Notes: generated by a model from the letters alone, not told the origin. DNA of 64,000 bases from Enterococcus wangshanyuanii (GCF_002197645.1 NZ_CP021874.1:3038001-3102000), one strand, 5' to 3'. Shown: positions 26,458-36,013, numbered from the stretch's first letter. Program-made: numbers and translations.

Positions 26458-26894
26458 AACTTGTCACGCAAATCCTTTCTTTATTAGTATATTATTTATA
26501 ACTGATAAAATTATAGATTTTTTCTAAAAAATGACAATATCCACGCAAAAAAAGAAAAAAAACGATTATGTAAGCAGTGACATTTAATTTTAAAAAGAAA
26601 CGAAGAACTTTTTTTGCAAATGTTTTATTAAAAATAATATTTATTTTTAAAAAATGGTAATGTTTTAAATACTATATTACCGCTGTTTTTGCAAAAGAAC
26701 AAATGTTATTTATATAAAAATGAAAAATTATGAGTTAGAAAGTAGCTATACTAGATTTTGCAGCAAGTTGGAAGTTCTTGCTGCGGATACTTTTCTAAAG
26801 TTTCAAGAGAACAGCATCTAATATGTTGTTCTCTACTTTTCGAAAAAGTAATTGAGAAAACTTTCAAATAAAATATCAAAGGAGCAACAAAGAA
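26458..26894. promoter_or_regulatory. Long divergent regulatory region of the WxL locus
   Basis: This 437-base, very AT-rich region lies between the Mga-like gene and the first WxL gene. A -10 TATACT is at 26747-26752 with no TTGACA-like -35 (AAAATT at the right distance), as expected for an activator-dependent promoter. The untranslated leader of about 140 bases has a hairpin AGAGAACA / TGTTCTCT (26807-26835). Upstream lie several A/T tracts that could bind the activator. Confidence 0.6.
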
Positions 26895-27680
26895 ATGAAA
26901 TTAAACAAACTACACCTAGTTAGCGGTGTGGCTTTAGCTGCGATCGCAGTATCAGCCGTAACACCAGCATTTGCAGCAGAAGAAGTAGGCGGACAAACAA
27001 ATTCTCAAGGAACGATCACATTCAGCGATGACGGTGACGGTGGAGAAGAAGGCGGCGGCGGTGGAATCATCGATCCGGTCGATCCAGAAAATCCAGACAT
27101 TGAAGAGCCAGGCGGCGGCGGAAATGGTGGAGGAGACATGGAAGGTCCACTAACAATTGATTTCGTATCAGGTATTGACTTTGGTAACCGTAAAATCTCA
27201 GGTAGTACACAAAAATATTATGCAAAATACAATGGTTCAGTAAACTCTGAAGGTGAAACTGTCTATTTACCAACATTTGTTCAAGTAACGGATAACCGTG
27301 GTAAAAATGATGGATGGAAATTAGAAGTTTCAAATACACAATTTGTAGATGCTGATACAAATGAAGAATTAGCAGGAGCTGTTTTAACTCTTGGTTCAGA
27401 TAACCAAGTATTTACACAAAACGACAATGGCGATTCTACAAAAGTAGCTGCAAAAGGGAACATTAAATTAGATGGGCAAGCGAATGATCAAACGATCGTG
27501 ACACCTTCAACAGATAAAGGTATGGGTGTAAACAGTATTGCTTTCGGTACTGAAGAGTACGGTAATGCTACTGACACAAACAGCGCTGTAACATTAGAAG
27601 TTCCTGGTAAAGCTAAGAAAAATGAAGATGCAACATACGTATCTGAATTAACTTGGACATTATCTCAAACAGAAGTATAA
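26895..27680 (+). CDS. WxL domain surface protein
   Basis: Signal peptide 1-27 (MKLNKLHLVSGVALAAIAVS, cleavage near AFAAEE), then a Gly/Glu/Pro/Asp-rich flexible segment (about 40-90) and a C-terminal WxL domain with the two motifs WKLEV (near residue 140) and WTLSQTEV at the extreme end. The WxL domain binds peptidoglycan non-covalently together with DUF916 partners. RBS AAAGGAG. It is the first gene of the locus, probably expressed at high level given its promoter and codon pattern. Length 261 residues. Confidence 0.92.
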   Translation: MKLNKLHLVSGVALAAIAVSAVTPAFAAEEVGGQTNSQGTITFSDDGDGGEEGGGGGIIDPVDPENPDIEEPGGGGNGGGDMEGPLTIDFVSGIDFGNRKISGSTQKYYAKYNGSVNSEGETVYLPTFVQVTDNRGKNDGWKLEVSNTQFVDADTNEELAGAVLTLGSDNQVFTQNDNGDSTKVAAKGNIKLDGQANDQTIVTPSTDKGMGVNSIAFGTEEYGNATDTNSAVTLEVPGKAKKNEDATYVSELTWTLSQTEV

Positions 27681-27721
27681 AAATAAAAAATACATTTTAA
27701 TAGTAGAAAGAGGCAATTAAA

Positions 27722-28483
27722 TTGAAAATGACTAAACAAAAATTGATCAGCAGCCTTGCACTAAGTGCATTAGTACTAGGGATTGCAACTCCTGCTTTAG
27801 CAGATGAAGCAACATCAAACGCAACTGTAACATTCGTTGAAGATGAAGGCCCGACAGATCCAGGTAACCCAGGTGAGCCTGATCCAGATCCAGATCCAGG
27901 TGAACCAGATCCAGAACCCGGTGGAGGTGGCGGTGAAAACGGCCCTCTAAGAATTGACTATGTATCACACATGCAATTCGGAGAACAAAAAATTTCAGGT
28001 AGCACAAAAGCTTACCATCCACTATTAGCAAAATGGAACTATGAAGAAGGATCTGTCTACATTCCTCAATTCATCCAAATCACTGATAACCGCGGAACAA
28101 ATGACGGATGGGATTTACAAGTAGAACGTACTGAATTCCAAACAGCTAACGAAGATATCTTAGCTGGAGCAGAACTTACAATCACGAACGGTGAAGTTGT
28201 AAATATGGGCGATGCGCCATCATCTGCAACACCATCAACAGTCAATAAAACAGTAACGATCCCAGTAGGTAGCGCAACGAAAGTAATGGCTGCTAATGAA
28301 GATCAAGGAATGGCAACATGGTCATACTCTTTTGGTGAACCTAAAGATAGAAATGAAGCTTCAACAGATCCAAAAGAAGAAAACCAAGATGTCACTTTAT
28401 CAGTACCAGGAACATCTAAAAAAATCGCTAATGAAGAATATTCTTCTGAGTTGACTTGGACATTAGTAGCAAGCGAAGCTTAA
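27722..28483 (+). CDS. WxL domain surface protein, paralogue
   Basis: This 253-residue protein parallels the preceding gene: signal peptide MKMTKQKLISSLALSALVLG ending ALADEA, an acidic repeat of GEPDPDPDPGEPDPEPGGG type (about 45-75) and a WxL domain (WDLQVERTEF and WTLVASEA at the end). The TTG at 27722 has AGAAAGAGG eight bases before it and is preferred to the ATG at 27728, which is further from that site. It follows the first WxL gene after 41 bases; likely tandem duplication. Secreted and wall-associated. Confidence 0.9.
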   Translation: MKMTKQKLISSLALSALVLGIATPALADEATSNATVTFVEDEGPTDPGNPGEPDPDPDPGEPDPEPGGGGGENGPLRIDYVSHMQFGEQKISGSTKAYHPLLAKWNYEEGSVYIPQFIQITDNRGTNDGWDLQVERTEFQTANEDILAGAELTITNGEVVNMGDAPSSATPSTVNKTVTIPVGSATKVMAANEDQGMATWSYSFGEPKDRNEASTDPKEENQDVTLSVPGTSKKIANEEYSSELTWTLVASEA

Positions 28484-28688
28484 TTGTCATATTTGCAAAG
28501 ATATGACAGAGTGAGGAATGTTGAACGGTATTTACTTGAGGTCTCATTATAGAAGAAAACGAAAAGTGATCTTATATAACCAAGTATCTACCTGCTACTG
28601 TGACAGCTCTTTCAATGATATGCAGAGTGAGTGCTATATTCTAGAGCATTCATTCTGTTCATATCATTTATTTGAATCGTAAAAATGA
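28484..28688. other. Intergenic stretch before the IS element
   Basis: No gene. A possible -10-like GTGCTATATT sits near 28648. No terminator with a convincing T run follows the second WxL gene, so transcription may originally have continued into the DUF916 gene now beyond the IS. Confidence 0.4.
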
Positions 28689-28754
28689 AGAGAGGCTCCT
28701 ATACTAGAAATACGGACAAGTTGTTCGCTATAATCTATTAAAGGAGTTTTTATT

Positions 28755-29021
28755 ATGCAGACAAAAAACACAGCTACAAGATATTCAAAAGAGTTTAGAG
28801 AATCCATGATTTCATTAAGTCAGACCGGTCGGTCTGCGAACTCACTATCGAAAGAATACAATGTAAGTGTCTCTACACTTACGAAATGGATACGGCAGGC
28901 AGATCCATTGGATCGAAATGTTCTTTCAATAAAAGAGCAAGAATTGCTAAAAGAAAATAAACGCTTGAAAGAAGAAAATGCTATTTTAAAGCGAGCGGCG
29001 GTGCTTTTGGCAAAGAGTTGA
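28755..29021 (+). CDS. IS3-family transposase OrfA
   Basis: This 88-residue protein has a helix-turn-helix (RYSKEFRESMISLSQTGRSA, then NSLSKEYNVSVSTLTKWIRQ) and a C-terminal leucine-zipper helix (LKENKRLKEENAILKRAAVLL), the standard OrfA layout. RBS AAAGGAG. Its TGA overlaps the start of orfB (TTGATG), and orfB is in the -1 frame, so a fused OrfAB could be made by frameshift or OrfB by restart. Confidence 0.9.
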   Translation: MQTKNTATRYSKEFRESMISLSQTGRSANSLSKEYNVSVSTLTKWIRQADPLDRNVLSIKEQELLKENKRLKEENAILKRAAVLLAKS

Positions 29022-29839
29022 TGGCCAAAGGACGAGCGACTGTCTTACGAGTCGTTCGTGTCAATTTAGAAGCAAAGCACCGCATTACTCGTATTTTAAG
29101 GGTTCTTAAAATCCCAAGAACCACCTATTATGCGTATTTAAACTGGATGCCTAGCGATCGAATGCGCAGACGCCAACAGATAAAAGAAAAGGTATTGAAA
29201 TCCTGGTTAGCCTATCCGATGTATGGATATCCAAGAATGACAAAATATTTTAAAGAAGAACTGAATATCCCTGTCAGTCGTTACCTAATTTATCGTTTAA
29301 TGCGTGAATTAGGGATTCACTCTCGGATGATAAAGAAAATGAAAAAACCTAAATCTTATACTGAAGTCGCTCAATTACCTAATCTAATCAGAAAAAAGAG
29401 TGATTGGTCTAAGGTTCTTTTAACGGATATCACGTATATTCCAGTGAGAGGAAAGTGGGCGTATTTAGCCAGTCTCTATCATCCAGAAACCCGTCGGGTT
29501 ATTGCTCATAAAGTTGGTGCCCACATGACGAAAGAATTAGCAACAAGCGTGCTAGAAAAAGTAAATTTACAGGCACAAGGAATAGAAATAGTACACAGCG
29601 ACATGGGAAGCCAATACACAAGCGACTTATTTAATCAGACATTAACGAATAAAAAAATAAAGCATTCTTATTCAAGAAAAGGTTGTCCAGGGGACAACGC
29701 AAGAATAGAGAGCTTCCACTCTATTTTGAAACGCGAATATGTGAATTTCCAATCCTTTAAAACACTTGAGGAAGCCATCGTTGGCATTGACAGTTACATT
29801 CGTTGGTACAATACAGATCGAATTTCTCTTGTTGCTTAG
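29018..29839 (+). CDS. IS3-family transposase OrfB (DDE integrase domain)
   Basis: The protein (272-273 residues; starts TTG 29018 or ATG 29021) has an HTH_21-like N-terminus (YPMYGYPRMTKYFKEELN) and an rve catalytic domain. The acidic triad is visible in LLTDITYIP, IVHSDMGSQY and RIESFHSILKRE. It ends WYNTDRISLVA, without the longer GLSPVxYR tail of many IS3 proteins; this may be natural for the subgroup. All catalytic residues are present, so it may be active. Confidence 0.88.
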   Translation: MMAKGRATVLRVVRVNLEAKHRITRILRVLKIPRTTYYAYLNWMPSDRMRRRQQIKEKVLKSWLAYPMYGYPRMTKYFKEELNIPVSRYLIYRLMRELGIHSRMIKKMKKPKSYTEVAQLPNLIRKKSDWSKVLLTDITYIPVRGKWAYLASLYHPETRRVIAHKVGAHMTKELATSVLEKVNLQAQGIEIVHSDMGSQYTSDLFNQTLTNKKIKHSYSRKGCPGDNARIESFHSILKREYVNFQSFKTLEEAIVGIDSYIRWYNTDRISLVA

Positions 29840-30078
29840 TAACGTCCCCTTTTTTCAAAAAAAGACGATTGAAGGGGTTATTTAAGTGCGTCTTCTTTTG
29901 ATCAGTAGAGAAATGTGCCGTCTAATTTAGAGGCATTGGTTCACACGTCTCTTTTATTTATTATTTTTAATGAGCATTAAGCAATTCTTTCGCCTTTTTT
30001 TGTTCGGAGTATTGACATAGGAGCCAGACACGACTGTCATACACTTATGCAAATACAAGAAAAGAGGAAAGAAACAAA

Positions 30079-31251
30079 ATGAAAAGTATCATGATCAAAC
30101 AAAAACTGCTTAGATTGATAACAGTAACTTCCATTATAATTGTAGTCAGCTGCCAATTTTTATTTGGCGCAACTATTGCTTCAGCAGAAAATATGAGTTT
30201 TGCTGTCACACCTGAAATTCCCCAAAATCAGAAAGATAGAAGTAAAACATATTTTGATTTAGAAATGAAACCAGATCAAAAGCAAACGCTTGATGTAACC
30301 TTAAAAAACAATACAGATAAAGAATTGACCGTTGAAGTCAATGCGAATACGGCTTTTACAAACGACAACGGTGTAGCAGACTATAGTCAGTCTGATCGAA
30401 CAGATTACGATAGTACATTGAAAACACCATTTTCTACTATTGTAAAGCCGCAGCAAAAAGAAATCAAATTGCCTGCGAATGGACAAGCTGTTTCTAAAAT
30501 TGATATTACTATGCCTAAAGAAGAATATGATGGCTTAATTTTAGGCGGATTACATTTTAGCGAAAAAGAAGAAGATGCGGAAGACACCAAAGAAGGTGGC
30601 GTCCAAATTAAAAATAAATTTGCATATGTAGTAGGTGTTTCTTTACGAGAAACAACAAATGAAGTAAAGACGCACTTAGAACTGAACGACATTGTACCAA
30701 CTCAAGTGAATTATCGTAATTTTGTGCAAGCGAACTTACAAAATACAGAAGCAGAGATTGTGAAAGATTTAAGTGTTGATGCTCGTGTATATACTGAAAA
30801 AGGCAAAGAAGTCCTACATGAAACAAAAAAAGAAGATATGAGAATGGTTCCAAACTCTAATTTTGACTTTCCTATTTCATGGGATAATAAAGAATTCAAA
30901 GCTGGAACCTATCGACTTGAAATGGACGCAACAGGTGATGGAGAAGACTATCACTGGGTAAAATATTTCACCATAGATAATAAAGAAGCCAAAAAATTAA
31001 ACGAAGCAGCTGTTGAATTAGATAAAGAATCGAAACTTTGGTTGTATATTCTGATCGCTGCGATTGCAGTTATTCTTCTTTTGATCCTTTTAATCCTATT
31101 TGTTTTACATAAAAAGAAAAAAGAAGACAAAGAACCAGAGAAAAAAACAACGACAACAAAAAACAAAAGCAAGAAAACGAACAAAAAACAAGCAACAAAG
31201 AACAAGAAGAAAATCAAATCCCAAAAAGGATCTGACGATACTAAAAAATGA
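30079..31251 (+). CDS. DUF916/DUF3324 WxL-partner membrane protein
   Basis: This 390-residue protein has a signal segment (about 10-37), a DUF916 domain (SFAVTPEIPQNQKDRSKTYFDLE onward, about 40-165), a DUF3324 domain (about 175-310), a membrane helix (LWLYILIAAIAVILLLILLI, about 320-343) and a long Lys-rich cytoplasmic tail. In known systems DUF916/DUF3324 proteins bind peptidoglycan and dock WxL proteins. RBS AAGAGGAAAG. Now preceded by the IS element, so its original promoter is separated from it. Confidence 0.9.
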   Translation: MKSIMIKQKLLRLITVTSIIIVVSCQFLFGATIASAENMSFAVTPEIPQNQKDRSKTYFDLEMKPDQKQTLDVTLKNNTDKELTVEVNANTAFTNDNGVADYSQSDRTDYDSTLKTPFSTIVKPQQKEIKLPANGQAVSKIDITMPKEEYDGLILGGLHFSEKEEDAEDTKEGGVQIKNKFAYVVGVSLRETTNEVKTHLELNDIVPTQVNYRNFVQANLQNTEAEIVKDLSVDARVYTEKGKEVLHETKKEDMRMVPNSNFDFPISWDNKEFKAGTYRLEMDATGDGEDYHWVKYFTIDNKEAKKLNEAAVELDKESKLWLYILIAAIAVILLLILLILFVLHKKKKEDKEPEKKTTTTKNKSKKTNKKQATKNKKKIKSQKGSDDTKK

Positions 31252-31302
31252 GGAAATAAGTAAATAGTCTACTGACTATTGGAAAAGCGAGGCGGCTGGT
31301 AA

Positions 31303-33771
31303 ATGAAGAAAAGACTTTTAGTAAAAGTTAGCTGTGCAGTATTGATATTCGCGGCGTTGATGCCAATGACACATGCGTTAGCCCAAACGAAAACTGTCAC
31401 ATCTGATGAAATTACTGAGCACTATAAAAGTAAAGATCTCACAACCTCCGAAGAACAACAAGAAGATGATGCACTTGAATCCTCAGAACTAGAAAGTGAA
31501 GAAACGCAAGCAACTATAGAAACGACAGATGCTGAATTAGATGAGGAAATAAATTTAGATGATAATTTTACACGACTTTTAACAGATTTTGGTGAAGAAT
31601 ATACAAGAGATAAATTTAATATAGATAGTTCATTTGAAACATTGACACCAGGAACAACAAAAGATGGGTTTATTACAGCAGAAAACGGTGTGTTGTTCGG
31701 GTTCCGTGGAATGATGGACCGTGCAAGAGCTGGAGTAAATACCTCAGGTACGTATTCACATGGTTATTTAGAGCCGATCATCTTAAAAAAGGGTTCATCA
31801 GCAACTGCTGATAGATCCTATGTATATAACAATAGCTATTACTTTACCGCTCAAAGTATCAATCCTTATGTAAACGGGACGCGGATCAATAAAGGCTCAA
31901 ATAATGCAGTCATTGGTTTGGGAAATAGCGGGATCACTCGTTATTCTTATCAAAAGGATAAAGAGATCCACTTTTTCAAAAAAGACAGCGAAGACAGTAA
32001 TGTTGGTGAGCTGAGAGCAGTTATGTATACGGAAGATGGTTTTGATATCGAATTTTCTTTAGTATTGGATAAAGTCAAAGGGGTATCTAGCCAAAGATGG
32101 AAATTCATCAACAATCGTGATGAAGATATCGATTTTGGTGTGATGGAATATGTAGATACATTTGTAGATAGTGACTCTGTGCCGATCTATTCATTAGGTG
32201 GAGATAAAGGATTCTATATGCAGGTTAAAGGAAAAGAACAATTCAATGTTATTCTGCAAGATAAGAACAACGAATGGATCAGTGATTATACACACTATAT
32301 TCCAGGAATGATCACAGGTTCTACTTCTGGTGGCTACACAAGCGTTCGTTATAATAACGCATTTGGAGATGATTTTTCAATACCTGGATATGAAGGCAGA
32401 GATTGGACGAGAAATCAACAGATGATCCCTGGTCGAGATTCAGGCTATCAGTTAGGAACTGATGTTAAGACATTGAAACCTGGTGAGTCGATGACAACAG
32501 GTGCAGATTACTACTATGGTGATGCAAAAACGGAACCAGAGCTTGAGGCAGATACAGATGAGCATATTTTCTATGATACAGCTAGTACTGTGGCAGATAT
32601 TCATTATGAATTAGACGATATTGAAGGAGATCATGACAAGCTTTATATCAAATACAATGATGAGGAAGCTGAATTGGTTGAAGAAGTCGATTTAGATGAG
32701 ACGCATCATACCTCAGGCAATATTAAATTAGACCAGTCTCGCCTACATTTGGGAGACAATACTGTAGAGTTATATTCTGAAAATAACCTTGAAGTTAAGT
32801 CAAATGTAGTCTCCTTAGATGAAGAGATTCGTCACTTAGAAGCAACACCAGAAATTACGAAAGTAAAACAGCATGAAGAACTTGATTTGACGTCGTTTGG
32901 TGAAATCATCAAAGAGCATAATACGATCCATGATCCTGTATTAAGTCATGGTGCGGATGGTCCTGCTGATACATCAAACATTGGTTTTAAATGGTCAGAT
33001 GTCATTCTAGCAGATTCTAAAACCCCAGATATCGATAAGATCGATTTAAAAGTTCCAACGAATATCTATAACAAGAATACAGAGTTTTTTGATCTTGAAC
33101 TGGTTGCGATCGATGCAATCGATGTGGAATTGACTGTGAAAGAAATAAATGCTTGTGAAAATGAAGCAGCTTTATTCGCATTGATCCAAGAAAAAGCGGA
33201 ATTGAAAGCTTGGAACATGGATGATGGAAGTGACCCATCGGCAGCAGTGACGAGTACAACGACAAAAGCAGAAGAAGGCACTTATAAAGCTGTCATTACA
33301 GCCAAAAGTAAAGAAAATAAAGAAGTAACGCGTGAGATAAATGTTCTTGTAGAAGACGATGAAGAGCAGGAATTGGCTATTATAGACGTACCTGATAATA
33401 TCGTATTTGAAAAGAGTGCGATCAATTCTTCAACGACCTATGTAAATAAAGAAGAAAATGTAGATATCTTATTGAACACTTCTTTAGGGGTTGACTGGTT
33501 ATTGACTGTCAATGCAGAGAATTTCAAAAATTCTGACGGGGAAGAAGTCAAAGATATCTTAATCAACAAGCGAAATGGAGTAGAAGAACTTGTATCTCCT
33601 ACAAACAGCTCGATTGTTATGGAAGGTTCTGCAGCAGATGCTTCCTCTAATTATGAAATAATGATGTCCAAAGATGATGGACTATTGCTAAAAGTCAAAC
33701 CCGGACAAGTAAAATCGAAAAATTACACATCTGTTGTAACGTGGACATTGACAAGTGATCCGACAAGATAA
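31303..33771 (+). CDS. Large WxL-domain surface protein
   Basis: This 822-residue protein has a signal peptide (MKKRLLVKVSCAVLIFAALM ... ALAQ), an acidic Glu/Ser/Thr spacer (about 40-90), a large beta-rich domain (about 95-400; contains FGFRGMMDRARAGVNTSG and QRWKFINNRDEDIDFGVMEY), an Ig-like/bacterial-surface region (about 410-680), and a C-terminal WxL domain (DWLLTVNAENF; WTLTSDPTR at the end). It is probably the adhesive or ligand-binding member of the locus. No catalytic motif. Start with AAAAGCGAGG upstream. Confidence 0.85.
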   Translation: MKKRLLVKVSCAVLIFAALMPMTHALAQTKTVTSDEITEHYKSKDLTTSEEQQEDDALESSELESEETQATIETTDAELDEEINLDDNFTRLLTDFGEEYTRDKFNIDSSFETLTPGTTKDGFITAENGVLFGFRGMMDRARAGVNTSGTYSHGYLEPIILKKGSSATADRSYVYNNSYYFTAQSINPYVNGTRINKGSNNAVIGLGNSGITRYSYQKDKEIHFFKKDSEDSNVGELRAVMYTEDGFDIEFSLVLDKVKGVSSQRWKFINNRDEDIDFGVMEYVDTFVDSDSVPIYSLGGDKGFYMQVKGKEQFNVILQDKNNEWISDYTHYIPGMITGSTSGGYTSVRYNNAFGDDFSIPGYEGRDWTRNQQMIPGRDSGYQLGTDVKTLKPGESMTTGADYYYGDAKTEPELEADTDEHIFYDTASTVADIHYELDDIEGDHDKLYIKYNDEEAELVEEVDLDETHHTSGNIKLDQSRLHLGDNTVELYSENNLEVKSNVVSLDEEIRHLEATPEITKVKQHEELDLTSFGEIIKEHNTIHDPVLSHGADGPADTSNIGFKWSDVILADSKTPDIDKIDLKVPTNIYNKNTEFFDLELVAIDAIDVELTVKEINACENEAALFALIQEKAELKAWNMDDGSDPSAAVTSTTTKAEEGTYKAVITAKSKENKEVTREINVLVEDDEEQELAIIDVPDNIVFEKSAINSSTTYVNKEENVDILLNTSLGVDWLLTVNAENFKNSDGEEVKDILINKRNGVEELVSPTNSSIVMEGSAADASSNYEIMMSKDDGLLLKVKPGQVKSKNYTSVVTWTLTSDPTR

Positions 33772-33784
33772 GGAGGAAGTTTAA

Positions 33785-34165
33785 ATGAATAAGTACAGAA
33801 AAAGCTTCATTTCATTTTTGTTGTGTTTGGGCATGATTGCTTGCTTTAATAGTTTTAATCAGCCAGTTTATGCTTCCAACTATACAACGAACGGTGTGGT
33901 AGAATTTACGAAGTCGACTGACTCTACAGAAACTACGGAAACAAAAGAAACCACACAATCAAGTGAAATCGATCATGGAGGAAAGCCTTCTGAAAGCAAT
34001 GAAATAGAAGATAATGGAACGACCTCCAGTAAAAAGCCTGTTGGCAAATTGCCTTCAACAGGTGAGATTATTTCCAAGTTTACTACTGTAGGACTAGCTC
34101 TACTCTTTGTTCTATTCTGTTTATTCCTTCTAGGGCAAGCAAGGAGGAAAAAGCATGAAAAATAA
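33785..34165 (+). CDS. Small LPxTG-anchored protein of the WxL locus
   Basis: This 126-residue protein has a signal peptide (cleavage near VYASN), a short Thr/Glu/Ser-rich exposed part and a sortase signal LPSTGE followed by a hydrophobic helix and RRKKHEK tail. It would be covalently attached to the wall by sortase. Small LPxTG proteins are standard in WxL operons. RBS AAGGAGG, 13 bases after the large WxL gene; its end overlaps the next gene by 11 bases. Confidence 0.9.
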   Translation: MNKYRKSFISFLLCLGMIACFNSFNQPVYASNYTTNGVVEFTKSTDSTETTETKETTQSSEIDHGGKPSESNEIEDNGTTSSKKPVGKLPSTGEIISKFTTVGLALLFVLFCLFLLGQARRKKHEK

Positions 34166-34868
34166 ACAACGAATCGTATTAGGTGCAGTAACATTGATTG
34201 CCGGCGCTGCATTGATCGGCAGCAACGTATGGGCTGATGACGAAAACCAAACCAATTCAGATGCATTTTTACGCTATGAAAAAAATCTGTCTATCGTTGA
34301 GCCAGTAGATCCTATTGATCCCCCAAATGTCATAGATCCAGGCGAAGAAAAACCAGGGACAGAAGGACCTCTAAGTATTGATTATGCATCTGATTGGAAT
34401 TTTTCAAGTCATGAATCAAGTGATGAGGATGAAAACTACTTTGCAATGAAAGATGTTGTGTATTATCTTGATGGCGAAGAAAAAGAAGTGCCGAACTTTT
34501 TTCAAGTAACAGATAATAGTGGGAAAAATGCTGGGTGGACATTATATATTCAGCAAAATGGCCAGTTTAAAACCGAAGATAGTTCTTTAAAAGGCGCTCA
34601 AATTGTTTTACAAGCACCTGAGATCTATACACTAGGTGATGGAGATGAACCGGCAACTAAAGGAACGATTCAACTGGATCCTAGTGGACAAGTAAGCCCG
34701 TTACTTGTTGCGGCAAAAGATCAAGGAACTGGAACTTGGATTGGCACATTTGGCACGGAAAATGATGCGGATGAAGCAATCCAACTAAAAGTACCAGGTA
34801 AAGTCTCAAAAGAAGAAGGCAAATATACGACTTCATTTACTTGGATACTTGCGACAGGCGAGATTTAA
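34155..34868 (+). CDS. WxL domain surface protein (third short one)
   Basis: This 237-residue protein has a signal peptide (MKNKQRIVLGAVTLIAGAAL, cleavage near VWADDE), a Pro/Asp spacer (VDPIDPPNVIDPGEEKPG) and a WxL domain with WTLYIQQNGQF and WILATGEI. The second motif is WIL, still within the W-x-L pattern. The RBS AGGAGG lies inside the preceding LPxTG gene, so translation is coupled. Last gene of the locus. Confidence 0.9.
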   Translation: MKNKQRIVLGAVTLIAGAALIGSNVWADDENQTNSDAFLRYEKNLSIVEPVDPIDPPNVIDPGEEKPGTEGPLSIDYASDWNFSSHESSDEDENYFAMKDVVYYLDGEEKEVPNFFQVTDNSGKNAGWTLYIQQNGQFKTEDSSLKGAQIVLQAPEIYTLGDGDEPATKGTIQLDPSGQVSPLLVAAKDQGTGTWIGTFGTENDADEAIQLKVPGKVSKEEGKYTTSFTWILATGEI

Positions 34869-34960
34869 CATCCGTCTGGATGATACAAGCAAAGTAGAAG
34901 TATAGTCTGTTCTTTTATAAAATGGTTTAAAGTATCGCATTCATCGTATGAAGTGTTACG

Positions 34961-35117
34961 GTAGCTATACTCTCTTTGCTAAAAGCTTTAACAAAAAAAG
35001 GACAATTGATCAGGCAAGTATCAAGGGTGATATACCTTTATTAAATGAGAAATAATCAGATTGAAACAGTGTTCTAAAAGAGTCAAGCTCTCTAGACAAC
35101 TGTTTCAGTCTTTTTTT
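34961..35117 (+). ncRNA. Candidate small RNA: orphan promoter-like box plus terminator
   Basis: GTAGCTATACT (34961-34971) is identical to the -10 region of the WxL locus promoter (26742-26752). No plus-strand ORF follows. About 90 bases later an intrinsic terminator begins (GATTGAAACAGT / ACTGTTTCAGTC, 35059-35110, then T7). A transcript of about 140 bases, possibly under the same Mga-like activator, is inferred. Alternatively this is a relic of a deleted WxL gene. The terminator also separates the convergent ABC operon. Confidence 0.4.
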
Positions 35118-35170
35118 ATGCTCATCATAAATGGAAAGATATCAGCATTATGCTAATAGGTTTGCAACGA

Positions 35171-36013
35171 TTACCGGTTCATTTCGATTCTTTTCACATT
35201 CCAAAGGGCGATACTTAAGAAAAGGATACTAGAAATAGCTAGAATCCCAATGGGAATAAGGACTTCATGGGAATAGTTCATGACGATTCCAAGTTCTTCT
35301 TTAACCGCTTGCGTGACTTCAGAGCGATCTGCTGCAAAGGCATTTTCAGTCAGAATGCGGCGAATCAAAACGATCCCGCTCGTTAGAGGAAAATATTGAA
35401 TAACAGTCCTCGTTGCTTCTGGCAAACTCCCGATCGGGACATAGCAACCTGTCAAAAAGCCGAGTAGTGGACCGATAATAGAGGTCATCGTTGAAAAAGT
35501 ATCGATCCTCCGAAAGAAGCTGGCAATAAAAAACATGAAGGCAGAAGAACATAAAACGGTCAAAAGCCCAGCTAATAGCAGCAAACAAAATTGTGGCAAA
35601 GATAACCAGCTGCCATTTGAAACAAAGACGATATAACACTCAGCTACGAGAATCACTGCGATCGTGATGATCGTAGATATCAAAAAAGTACTAAGAAAAT
35701 AACCAAGCATGATTTTACTTTTAGAGATAGGTGAAATCATGAAATCTGTATAAACATTCCGCTCTTTATCCCGAATCAGCTGACTCACAGAACCTAACGT
35801 AGAACTAGCAGAAGCGATCCCAATCACACCAGCCAGCATCCAGGTATCGATGACTAATTGCGGGTTTGACAACATAGATAATTGTTTGACGATACTATCT
35901 CCGAGTAAAAAGACATATAAACCGATCATGATCAAAGCACCAATAAATGAACCCACCACCGCTTGTTTATTTTTAAAAAATAAGGTTAACCCTCTATACA
36001 CTAATGCGTTCAT
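35171..36013 (-). CDS. ABC-2 type transporter permease
   Basis: Start at ATG 36013 (AAGGAG ten bases upstream, inside the ATPase gene), giving 280 residues. Six membrane segments with the ABC-2 pattern; a conserved cytoplasmic stretch LIRDKERNVYTDFMISPISKSKI follows the second. It forms an exporter with the ATPase encoded just upstream and overlapping by 20 bases. Drug or peptide export is the usual role; substrate unknown. Confidence 0.85.
   Translation of the reverse strand: MNALVYRGLTLFFKNKQAVVGSFIGALIMIGLYVFLLGDSIVKQLSMLSNPQLVIDTWMLAGVIGIASASSTLGSVSQLIRDKERNVYTDFMISPISKSKIMLGYFLSTFLISTIITIAVILVAECYIVFVSNGSWLSLPQFCLLLLAGLLTVLCSSAFMFFIASFFRRIDTFSTMTSIIGPLLGFLTGCYVPIGSLPEATRTVIQYFPLTSGIVLIRRILTENAFAADRSEVTQAVKEELGIVMNYSHEVLIPIGILAISSILFLSIALWNVKRIEMNR

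Larger units (their letters stand above)
28689..30030 (+). mobile_element. IS3-family insertion sequence
   Basis: An orfA/orfB transposase pair lies between imperfect inverted ends sharing GGCTCCTAT (28694-28702, and as ATAGGAGCC at 30017-30025). Length about 1.34 kb. About 190 non-coding bases lie between orfB and the right end, including a CCCC/GGGG hairpin near 29847-29879. The outermost bases and target duplication are not clear, so the ends are approximate. It splits the WxL locus. Confidence 0.75.

Noticed and set aside
29018..29839. OrfB as a truncated, dead transposase
   Set aside because: All DDE residues are present and the length is normal for IS3 OrfB; the short end may be normal for its subgroup.
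33973..34266. Minus-strand ORF across the LPxTG/WxL junction
   Set aside because: No start signals; lies over two overlapping genes with strong family signatures.
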